DNA of 23,038 bases. Source: UMGS1498 sp900552335 (lineage in GTDB: Bacteria > Bacillota_I > Bacilli_A > RF39 > UBA660). Position numbers and translations under genes: made by a program. The notes under the pieces are model-generated. The model searched no databases. It saw nothing but the letters and a program-made list of their open reading frames with translations, and was not told the origin of the DNA. Positions 14,306 to 21,292 of the stretch are shown piece after piece (position 1 is the first letter of the stretch; the number at the start of each line of letters is the position of its first letter). The stretch is taken from positions 1-23,038 of the forward strand of contig CABSFU010000016.1 of the NCBI GenBank assembly GCA_902477075.1, given 5' to 3'.

Positions 14306-15676
14306 ATGTATAACGATAACACAAATTTTTCAATTAAAAATGTCATCATTCAATTTTTATTTATTGCTTTATTTGTTTTCATTATGATATGGTTATTTCC
14401 ATTAAAAAGTGATTTAAAGAAAGCAGTAGAAAGTTGTACGGGTGACGTATGTACTGATAGTGATTCAGTACTATATGACAGCATTTTTAATACAAATGTA
14501 TTAATGATGAAAGATTCTGCAAAGAGTTATTTTACAACACCAAGATTACCTCAAAAAATAGGGGATAAAGTAAAACTAACATTAGGACAAATGTTAGATA
14601 TGAAAATTATTTTACCATTTGTTGATAAAAATGGTGATACTTGTAGTTTGACAGATTCTTATGTAGAAATCACAAAATATGAAGATGAATACATCATGAA
14701 AGTTAATCTAAAATGTGGTGAACAAGAAAACTATTTATTAGTGTACATGGGTTGCTATGATTATTGTTCAACTACAGTTTGTGAAAAAAATCAATCAGAT
14801 GTTAAAAATCCTATTATTTATAGTCCAAGTACAAATCAACCAGTTATTAACAACAATGTTACAAATAACATAACAAACAATAACACAAACAACAATACTA
14901 CAAACAATAATACTAATAATAACACAAATAATAATACAAACAATAATACGAAACCAGAACCAACACCAAATCCAACTCCAGATGTAAAAAAAGAATATTT
15001 ATATGAATATGTGAAAAAAACAGATGGATATTATAAATATAGTGATTGGTCAGAATGGCAAACTACTGAAGTAAAAGCAGATGCTAATACGGCAGTAAAA
15101 ACAAAAACAGTATTACAAAAAAAATTAGTTGGTTATAATGTAACAACAACTACAGATAAATCGCAACCAATTTATGGTACAAAAGAAATTACAATTGGAA
15201 CACAAGAAAAAACAGTATGTAAAAAATATGATTATGTTAAAACTGGTGAGTATTCATATGGTGAATATCAATATCAAAAGACAGTATATTTAACTTATAC
15301 ACCAACTGATACTGCTACAACTAAATATGTAAAAGTAAAGGGAACGCCTTATGTATGTGAAGGTAATTGTGAGGCTGGAACTGTAACATCATATAAAGTT
15401 TATGTAAGAACAGCAACTCCTGTAACAAAATATGAATGTGTAGAAACTGGTATTGAAAAACAACCACTTACTACAACTGTGCAAGTAATTACAGGATATA
15501 AAACAACACAAACAAAAGAACCAGTATATGAAACAAAATCAGTAAAATATTATAGTTACATGACTAGAACATGGGTAGAAGGTACAGAAGATAAAAAATG
15601 GAGTGTTAAAAATGATACAACATTATTATCATCAGGTTATTCTTATACTGGGAACTATAAAGAAATTACAAAATAA
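14306..15676 (+). CDS. Membrane-anchored extracellular protein with Asn/Thr linker, unknown function
   Basis: Not a family I recognise. A 456-residue protein with an N-terminal membrane segment at ~11-31 and no clear cleavage site, so it is probably anchored with the rest outside. Residues ~45-165 are Cys-containing (CTGDVC, then a run from GDTCSLTDSYVEI to CYDYCSTTVC), suggesting disulphides. Residues 182-215 are an Asn/Thr linker of NNNT units, followed by a Pro-rich spacer (KPEPTPNPTPD). The C-terminal ~230 residues are Thr/Tyr/Lys-rich and beta-like, with YSDWSEWQ and a second aromatic block (YYSYMTRTW) plus four Cys. The ATG is preferred over an in-frame GTG (14279) at the expected transcription start. 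It is cotranscribed with the next gene, with no terminator between. Confidence 0.75.
   Translation: MYNDNTNFSIKNVIIQFLFIALFVFIMIWLFPLKSDLKKAVESCTGDVCTDSDSVLYDSIFNTNVLMMKDSAKSYFTTPRLPQKIGDKVKLTLGQMLDMKIILPFVDKNGDTCSLTDSYVEITKYEDEYIMKVNLKCGEQENYLLVYMGCYDYCSTTVCEKNQSDVKNPIIYSPSTNQPVINNNVTNNITNNNTNNNTTNNNTNNNTNNNTNNNTKPEPTPNPTPDVKKEYLYEYVKKTDGYYKYSDWSEWQTTEVKADANTAVKTKTVLQKKLVGYNVTTTTDKSQPIYGTKEITIGTQEKTVCKKYDYVKTGEYSYGEYQYQKTVYLTYTPTDTATTKYVKVKGTPYVCEGNCEAGTVTSYKVYVRTATPVTKYECVETGIEKQPLTTTVQVITGYKTTQTKEPVYETKSVKYYSYMTRTWVEGTEDKKWSVKNDTTLLSSGYSYTGNYKEITK
14849..14950 (+). repeat. In-frame Asn/Thr tandem repeat (NNNT-type units)
   Basis: Thirty-four codons made almost only of AAT/AAC and ACA/ACT/ACG, in mostly 12-nt units (N-N-N-T with early variants NNNV and NNIT). 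The units differ at third positions, so the tract is not a recent perfect expansion. It encodes residues 182-215 of the envelope protein and contains many N-x-T sequons. Confidence 0.85.
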
Positions 15677-15719
15677 TTTAAACAAAATTTAGAGATAAAG
15701 ATTAGAGAGGGTGGTACCT

Positions 15720-17897
15720 ATGGCATCAAAAAATAAAACATATATTCAAAAAGCGTTAGATACATTGTTTAAACCTTATGAGGATGCTTTATCAAATTTT
15801 CGCAATTTTGATGCATCTGACATAGAAGATTTAAGAAAAAAAGTAAATGCAGCTATTTTGAATAATGAATCAGAGTATAAGACTCAAGTAGAAGAGCGTT
15901 TACAGACACTTGCTGATAAAATTGCTTCAAAAGAAGCAAAAGAAGAAGCTAAATTAGAAAAAGATTATCAGAAAAACTTTGAAGATACAGAAGTTAGTAT
16001 CTATAAGCTTCTTACAGGAAAAATCAAACTAAACAAAGAACCAGCCGATAAAGCCTTTAGAAATGGTAAAGTAAAAGGACTTGCTGTAGGCCTTGCTACA
16101 GTAGCTGCTGTTAGCACAATTTCTGTCTCATTAGTTTCATGTGGTAATCAAATGTCAGAAGAACCAACAGTAGCAGTAGAAACTACTGAGCAAACAGTGT
16201 TACCAACAGAGGAAGCGGCTTTAGAAGTTGAAACAATTGATGAAAAAGAACAAGAAGCAATTGCATCTTTAAATGAGTTTTCTTCTATTATTTCTGAAAA
16301 TACATCAAATTCTATGAATTCTATGTTAGCTAATGGTGTTAGAATGGTCGACTTTGAAAATTTAACAGAAGACCAACAAAAAGATTTAATTGCTGGTATG
16401 GGATTGCAATACTATTTAGTTGCAAATATTGATGACATAACAACATTAGAATATGCAAATTTTATGCAAGAACAACCAGAAGCTGTTGTTGATAATGATG
16501 ATTTATTGTACAATTTTAGAGTCATGAATGAGCTACTACGTGATCAAATAGAAGTATGTACTTCAGATAATAAAATAGATTTTTCAAATATTTATCAAAA
16601 CGAATTAGACGCTAAATTATTAAACGACGCTGTTGATATTCTAGCACGTTTCAATACAGCTTCTACTAAAAAGGAACAAAAAGAAATATCAAAAGAATTT
16701 TATTCATATGTTTATAATCTTGTAAATAATACAAACCAATTACAATATAGTAATTCAGCTCTAGCAACTTTTATTAATTCTGAATTTGCAGCTTGGAAGA
16801 CTTTGACGAAAAGTTCTGGATATGGCTATGGTTATTATCCAGATAATGAGTTAGAAGCAGAGCTTTTAACTGTTATTAGTAAATGTGGTATGAGTAATGG
16901 TGAAAAAGCAAATGTTAACATAGCTGATGAAACAAAAATGACTTTGGAAAGCATTAATATTACTCGTGTGTCTAGTACATTAAAGTCAAGAAAAGAAAAT
17001 ATTCCAACTTTAGTAGCAACTGAAATGCTATATTATTCAGAAGATGCTTCTTATGGCAACTTAAAACAATCAATTATAGAAAAAATAGATTTATCAAAAT
17101 ATCATAAGTTAGAAAGTTATGAAGATAAAAAAACATCTAAGATTTTGGCAACTAAACCTCAAACTCATGCAAATGATAGTAAAGTTTCAAATGGACACGG
17201 TGGAACTATTGCTAATAGTCAATTTCAAGAATATGGTATTAATCCAAGTAATCCAAATGCTAAGCAACAATTAGAAGAAAAAGTTCAAGAAAGTTATAAA
17301 GAAACAATAGTAAATAAAAATTCTAATGGTGATGTTATTGATAGTTCTCAGGCTGAAGCTTGGGCAAAACAAGGCGCAATTGATGCAAATAATGGAACTA
17401 GAAATAGTAATGTACCATCTATTTATCAAGACGCATACAGTAGTGGATGGAATGCTGCAAATTCTTCAAAACAAGAAGCTGATAAAAATACAACATCTTC
17501 TACAACTTATGAAGAAGTAAAAAATGGTTCTACTACAGAAACTATTACTGATGAAACATATGAAGGATTTAAGGAAACAGCTCCTACACCAAGCCCAGAT
17601 ACAACAATTCCAGAACCTTCTGTACCAGATTCATCCAATTCAAATGATAATATTGAATCTAATACAACTTTTGTTCCAGTTACTAATGGAGAAACAACTG
17701 AAACAGTAATAGAAGAAACAACAACAGGATTTGCTGATACAGCAAATGCTGCAAGAGAAATTCAAGTTGGAACTTTAACTAGAGAAGACAAAATTCAAAC
17801 ATATAAAGATATTAAAGATTTGATTCAAATGATTAGTGATAGCTTTGATGACACTTTAAATATCTATGATGAAATGGAAAATCATATGTCAAAATAA
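15720..17897 (+). CDS. Large membrane-anchored protein with internal lipobox-like motif, unknown function
   Basis: A 725-residue protein of no family I recognise. Residues 1-119 are hydrophilic, helical and Lys/Glu-rich. A single hydrophobic segment (120-140) ends in LVSC-G (Cys141), which matches a lipobox although it lies far from the N-terminus. An acidic Thr/Glu linker follows, then a helical extracellular region (~175-470) and a low-complexity Ser/Asn/Thr region. Two 27-residue repeats occur at 595-621 and 649-675, separated by a Pro/Ser linker. The end (~690-725) is helical and acidic. The segment around AEAWAKQGAIDANNG and YQDAYSSGWNAAN looks like a paired AY-x-x-GW motif. The ATG is chosen because GAGAGGGTGG lies at ribosome-site distance; the in-frame GTG at 15711 is within that site. 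It is second in the operon with the Asn/Thr-linker protein. Confidence 0.75.
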   Translation: MASKNKTYIQKALDTLFKPYEDALSNFRNFDASDIEDLRKKVNAAILNNESEYKTQVEERLQTLADKIASKEAKEEAKLEKDYQKNFEDTEVSIYKLLTGKIKLNKEPADKAFRNGKVKGLAVGLATVAAVSTISVSLVSCGNQMSEEPTVAVETTEQTVLPTEEAALEVETIDEKEQEAIASLNEFSSIISENTSNSMNSMLANGVRMVDFENLTEDQQKDLIAGMGLQYYLVANIDDITTLEYANFMQEQPEAVVDNDDLLYNFRVMNELLRDQIEVCTSDNKIDFSNIYQNELDAKLLNDAVDILARFNTASTKKEQKEISKEFYSYVYNLVNNTNQLQYSNSALATFINSEFAAWKTLTKSSGYGYGYYPDNELEAELLTVISKCGMSNGEKANVNIADETKMTLESINITRVSSTLKSRKENIPTLVATEMLYYSEDASYGNLKQSIIEKIDLSKYHKLESYEDKKTSKILATKPQTHANDSKVSNGHGGTIANSQFQEYGINPSNPNAKQQLEEKVQESYKETIVNKNSNGDVIDSSQAEAWAKQGAIDANNGTRNSNVPSIYQDAYSSGWNAANSSKQEADKNTTSSTTYEEVKNGSTTETITDETYEGFKETAPTPSPDTTIPEPSVPDSSNSNDNIESNTTFVPVTNGETTETVIEETTTGFADTANAAREIQVGTLTREDKIQTYKDIKDLIQMISDSFDDTLNIYDEMENHMSK
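17502..17744 (+). repeat. Two imperfect 27-residue repeats in the 725-residue protein
   Basis: Copies at 17502-17582 and 17664-17744 share the pattern TT-x3-V-x-NG-x-TTET-x3-ET-x2-GF-x2-TA: 15 of 27 residues are identical and there are no gaps. They are separated by 81 bp encoding a Pro/Ser/Asn linker. Confidence 0.8.
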
Positions 17898-17920
17898 TGT
17901 AGAACTCTACATTATTTTTT
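17893..17920 (+). terminator. Terminator of the envelope operon
   Basis: AATAATGTAG (17893-17902) pairs perfectly with CTACATTATT (17907-17916) around AACT, followed by T to 17920. The TAA stop is within the left arm. Confidence 0.9.
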
Positions 17921-17928
17921 CTAGTCAT

Positions 17929-17957
17929 TTGACTTTAACTATAAAATAATGTATAAT
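17929..17957 (+). promoter_or_regulatory. Sigma-A promoter of the 139-residue protein gene
   Basis: TTGACT (17929-17934), 17-nt spacer, TATAAT (17952-17957). A second TATAAT occurs at 17968-17973, without a -35, 20 nt before the ATG. Confidence 0.8.
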
Positions 17958-17993
17958 TTTAAATAGATATAATAGCATAAAAGGGGGCATCCT

Positions 17994-18413
17994 ATGAAAG
18001 ATGTTTATTTATTTGAATATGTAAATGAAAATGAATTTCATAAGTTGGAACGATCATTAAAAAAATATAATATGTTAGCATACAAAAAATTATGTTTTGA
18101 GTATTATCCAAAAATGAAAGAAGGAACTTTTTTAGGAAAACAAGTAGCAACAAATGAAGAAAGTAATACCATTTCTTATGAATTAAAGCTTCCCACTGAT
18201 GCTATGTTTGCTAAAGTACATGGAGATATTATTGTAAAATACGTTGTATATCAAAACGAAAAAATGATTATGCTTGATACAATTGAACCACAAGAAATTT
18301 TAACGGAAGGTCATCAGTCAGAACTAGAAACTTATAAAGGGGTTATGGTTTCTAAAGAACATTCCGATAAAGATATCTTTAAAATAAATTTATTAAACAT
18401 GTTACAAAAATAA
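17994..18413 (+). CDS. Small soluble protein of unknown function
   Basis: A 139-residue protein with no signal peptide or membrane segment, so it is probably cytoplasmic. It begins with a helical, Tyr/Phe-rich stretch (VYLFEYVNENEFHKLERSL), has a central beta-like region (ISYELKLPTDAMFAKVHGDI, then IIVKYVVYQNEKMIMLDTIE) and ends with a helix. No catalytic motif is visible and I do not recognise the family. The ATG follows AAGGGGG at good spacing. It has its own consensus promoter and a terminator at its stop codon, so it is a monocistronic unit, apart from possible read-through into tcdA. Confidence 0.75.
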   Translation: MKDVYLFEYVNENEFHKLERSLKKYNMLAYKKLCFEYYPKMKEGTFLGKQVATNEESNTISYELKLPTDAMFAKVHGDIIVKYVVYQNEKMIMLDTIEPQEILTEGHQSELETYKGVMVSKEHSDKDIFKINLLNMLQK

Positions 18414-18432
18414 TACATTGTATTATTTTTTT
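18409..18432 (+). terminator. AT-only hairpin terminator after the 139-residue gene
   Basis: AATAATA (18409-18415) pairs with TATTATT (18421-18427) around CATTG, followed by T to 18432. It contains the TAA stop (18411-18413). The stem has no G-C pair, so it may be leaky. Confidence 0.6.
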
Positions 18433-18451
18433 CATATTAGGAGGAAATTTT

Positions 18452-19132
18452 ATGGAATTAATTAGACTAGAATATCAGATAGGAAAAGAAAATATAACCA
18501 AAATTAAAAACACTAGTGTATTAGTAATAGGTCTTGGAGGAGTAGGAGGATATGCCGTTGAAAGCTTAATCAGAAGTGGGATTGAAAATATTATATTAGT
18601 GGATGCTGACATTATTGAAAAAAGTAATATAAATCGCCAGATTATTGCTCTTCAATCTACTATCGGTATGAAAAAAGTAGATGCTTTTGAAAATAGAATA
18701 TTAGATATTAATCCTAATGTTAAAGTCAAAAAAATATCAGAGTTTATTACAAAAGAGAATTTGCATATTTTATTTGAAACGAAAATTGATTTTGTTATAG
18801 ATGCTTGTGATACCATTTCCACTAAAATAGCGCTTATAGAGTATTGCAATAAAAATAATATTTCAATCATCAGTTGTATGGGTATGGGAAGAAAATTAGA
18901 TCCTTCTAAAATAAGCGTTATGGATATTCAAAAAACCTCTTATGATCCAATTGCAAAAATAATAAGAAAAGCTATGCGAGATAAAAAAATTACATCAAAA
19001 ATTCCAGTAGTATCTAGTACCGAAAAACCACTACAAGACCATAGTGGTACAATTTCTTCTAACTCATTTGTACCAGCTGTAGCAGGATTAACATGTACTA
19101 GTTATGTAATAAAAAAAATTATAGGAGGATAA
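18452..19132 (+). CDS. tcdA: TcdA: tRNA threonylcarbamoyladenosine dehydratase (E1-like)
   Basis: ThiF/E1-fold ATP-dependent enzyme that cyclises t6A37 to ct6A. The nucleotide-binding motif GLGGVGG (27-33) is followed by the adenylation-site residues: Asp51 in LVDADIIEKSNINRQ with Asn59, Asn61, Arg62 and Gln63, then STIG-KV. IDACDT and the SCMGMGRKLDPS block, with SVMDI-KTSYDPIAK after it, are specific to the TcdA/CsdL subgroup rather than ThiF or MoeB; there is no CxxC zinc site. At 226 residues it is slightly short, with the C-terminal tail trimmed. AGGAGG gives a strong ribosome site. mutM follows after one base, so the two are cotranscribed. Confidence 0.88.
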   Translation: MELIRLEYQIGKENITKIKNTSVLVIGLGGVGGYAVESLIRSGIENIILVDADIIEKSNINRQIIALQSTIGMKKVDAFENRILDINPNVKVKKISEFITKENLHILFETKIDFVIDACDTISTKIALIEYCNKNNISIISCMGMGRKLDPSKISVMDIQKTSYDPIAKIIRKAMRDKKITSKIPVVSSTEKPLQDHSGTISSNSFVPAVAGLTCTSYVIKKIIGG

Positions 19133-19133
19133 C

Positions 19134-19955
19134 GTGCCAGAATTACCAGAAGTAGAAAATGTTAGAAGAGTACTAATTTCTAAATTAAAAAATAAAAAAA
19201 TTACATCAGTAGATGTCATTTATCCTAGTATTATTGCCTATCCATCTCCAGAAAAATTTTGTCAAGAACTAAAAGGAGAAATGATTCATGATATTAGCAG
19301 AAGAGGAAAATGGCTTATTTTTGAGTTAGACCATTATGAACTATTAAGTCATCTTAGAATGGAAGGTAAATATCATTTTAAAAACAAAAAAGACCTGTTA
19401 GAAAAACATGAACATGTTAATTTTATTTTAGAGGATACCATTAGTTTAAGATATTGTGATACGAGAAAATTTGGAAGAATGTATTTATATAAAAAAGAAG
19501 AAGCAAATGATAAAAAGCCCCTTAATGAATTGGGCCTTGAACCATGGGATAAAAAATTAACAATCGAATATTTAACTGAAAAGTATAAGAACAAAAATAT
19601 TCCTATCAAAACCGTTTTACTGGATCAAAGTATTATCACAGGAATTGGAAATATATATGCTGATGAAATTCTATTTTTAAGTAAAATTAATCCATTAAAA
19701 AAGGCTAGTTTACTAAATAAAAAAGAACTAAATAGTATTATAGAACAAACTAAAAAAACATTAGAAATGGCTATTATATATGGAGGGACAACCATTCGCT
19801 CTTATGAGTCTAGTGAAGGTGTTCATGGAAATTTCCAAAATAATTTATTGGTTCATAATCGTTCTAATGAAAAGTGCAAAAATTGTAATAGTGAGATTCT
19901 TAAAATAAAAGTAAATGGTAGAGGAACCTATTATTGCCCTAAATGTCAAAAATAA
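19134..19955 (+). CDS. mutM: Formamidopyrimidine-DNA glycosylase MutM/Fpg
   Basis: Base-excision glycosylase/AP lyase removing 8-oxoguanine and FaPy lesions. The GTG start is required because the catalytic Pro2-Glu3 (PELPEVE) must follow the cleaved Met; AGGAGG lies 5 nt upstream. The catalytic Lys (RRGKW, Lys59) and lesion-contact motifs (SHLRMEGKY, DTRKFGRM, GIGNIYADEILF) are intact. The C-terminal zinc finger has Cys248, Cys251, Cys268 and Cys271, with the DNA-phosphate-binding Arg263 in NGRGTYYC. Length is 273 residues, normal. It is the second gene after tcdA and its stop lies in a bidirectional terminator shared with the opposing FemAB-like gene. Confidence 0.97.
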   Translation: MPELPEVENVRRVLISKLKNKKITSVDVIYPSIIAYPSPEKFCQELKGEMIHDISRRGKWLIFELDHYELLSHLRMEGKYHFKNKKDLLEKHEHVNFILEDTISLRYCDTRKFGRMYLYKKEEANDKKPLNELGLEPWDKKLTIEYLTEKYKNKNIPIKTVLLDQSIITGIGNIYADEILFLSKINPLKKASLLNKKELNSIIEQTKKTLEMAIIYGGTTIRSYESSEGVHGNFQNNLLVHNRSNEKCKNCNSEILKIKVNGRGTYYCPKCQK

Positions 19956-19978
19956 AGCAATGAATGCTTTATTTTTTT
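19950..19978. terminator. Bidirectional terminator between mutM and the FemAB-like gene
   Basis: AAATAAAGCA (19950-19959) pairs perfectly with TGCTTTATTT (19965-19974) around ATGAA. A T-run follows on the plus strand, and the complementary A-rich flank gives a shorter U-run for the minus strand. Both genes' stop codons (19953-19955 plus, 19969-19971 minus) lie in the stem. Confidence 0.85.
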
Positions 19979-21195
19979 AAAATATTTTGAAATGGAACAT
20001 TTTTAATCATGAAATATTTAGCAGAATTACATACTAATTCTAAATCACCTATATATTCATACGCTTTAGCGTGAAATCCTAATTTAAATTGATTTAAGCC
20101 ATTGAATTTATTATTTTTTTCTAAAGGATTTGTGATTCCGCCTAAATTAAATTTTTTAAATCCCTGATTAGAATACATTTCAATCATTTTCCAAATTAAT
20201 AAATGTTTAGAATTTAAAGATTTGAATTTTGGGTCATATCCATCCATAAATAAGAAAATTTCATCTCTATTTTTAATAACTAGAGCAGATGAAGTGATAA
20301 TGCCATCTGGATATTTTTTTAATAATTTTGTTGCTTCAATTAACTCTTTTTTGCATTTATCATAAGCTTTATCTGCTTCCATTTTCAAACTAATATTTTT
20401 GTTGTTTAAAACTTGTTCATTATAATAATTTATCATTTTTTCTCTTTGTTGTAATTCCGTATTTTTATTTTTTAAAAATTCTTCTGTATTTAACTTTGTG
20501 TAATAAAAATCAATTTGGTTATTTCTTGAAAAATATTGATAACAATCTTTAAAATAATCCAAATTTCTAGGATATTTCTTTTTTGTTAAAGCATATAGAT
20601 GTTCCAAGTTAGTACCTTTAAAAATTTGAATGCCATTTTTAGATGCACTTCTAATTTTAGTTCTAAATTCTTTATTAAGGTCTTTAAACAACAGATAATA
20701 TGGTTTATCTAAATCAACAATAGCTTCAAATTTTGGTTTTATTTCTTCAAAATCATTAGAATATTTAATAGGTTTATAACCCAAGGAAATTAGTTTATTT
20801 TCTATTTTTTCATAATATTCATTTTTCGTTATAATATTGTATTTTTTATCATAAATAGTTTTTATGATAAGTGGATTTATTTTAATTGCTACAATTCCTA
20901 ATTGATTTAAATATTTTTTTAAAAGTTTTGTAAAAATTTCTAATAAATTATCATCTTTATAATCAATTAGAAAACCTCTTGGAGCATAAGCATATTTTAC
21001 TCTTTTTATATTTTGAATTAGAACAATACTAGCTCCTAATATATGTTCATTTTCATCTACTATTCCTAAAATAACAGAATCAAAATTTTGATGATTCATT
21101 ACAAAGCTGTACTCTGTAGTTTGATAAACAGAATAAATAGGAAATTTTTCTTTAAAATTATTAAATTCAGTATTTGTTAATTGTTTAATGTGCAT
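19969..21195 (-). CDS. FemAB/FemX-type peptidoglycan aminoacyltransferase
   Basis: Uses aminoacyl-tRNA to add the interpeptide-bridge or branch amino acids to lipid II or its precursor in the cytoplasm. The N-terminal GNAT-like half contains FPIYSVYQTTEYSFVMNH and AYAPRGFLIDYKD. The linking region around FRTKIRSASKNGIQI and YPRNLDYF is characteristic of Fem proteins. Residues ~235-300 form a charged helical pair (TEEFLKNKNTELQQREKM onward), the coiled-coil arm of FemA-like members. The second half ends with DGYDPKFKSLNSKHLLIWKM and FNLGGI-NPLE. Length is 408 residues, typical. The start follows GGTGAT. Which amino acid it adds cannot be deduced. Confidence 0.88.
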   Translation of the reverse strand: MHIKQLTNTEFNNFKEKFPIYSVYQTTEYSFVMNHQNFDSVILGIVDENEHILGASIVLIQNIKRVKYAYAPRGFLIDYKDDNLLEIFTKLLKKYLNQLGIVAIKINPLIIKTIYDKKYNIITKNEYYEKIENKLISLGYKPIKYSNDFEEIKPKFEAIVDLDKPYYLLFKDLNKEFRTKIRSASKNGIQIFKGTNLEHLYALTKKKYPRNLDYFKDCYQYFSRNNQIDFYYTKLNTEEFLKNKNTELQQREKMINYYNEQVLNNKNISLKMEADKAYDKCKKELIEATKLLKKYPDGIITSSALVIKNRDEIFLFMDGYDPKFKSLNSKHLLIWKMIEMYSNQGFKKFNLGGITNPLEKNNKFNGLNQFKLGFHAKAYEYIGDLELVCNSAKYFMIKNVPFQNILKK

Positions 21196-21210
21196 AAAAT
21201 CACCATTAAG

Positions 21211-21239
21211 AGTATATCATATATCACTTAAATAATCAA
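21211..21239 (-). promoter_or_regulatory. Sigma-A promoter of the FemAB-like gene
   Basis: On the minus strand, TTGATT (21239-21234), 17-nt spacer, TATACT (21216-21211), with 15 nt from the -10 to the ATG, so the leader is very short. Confidence 0.65.
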
Positions 21240-21292
21240 AAGGGATAGAAAAATACTTGAATTTTTGATAAAATAAAATAGAGGTAGATAAT

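Noticed and set aside
14849..14950. CRISPR-like or minisatellite interpretation of the 12-nt repeats
   Set aside because: Units are contiguous, in-frame and degenerate, with no spacers; this is a coding low-complexity tract.
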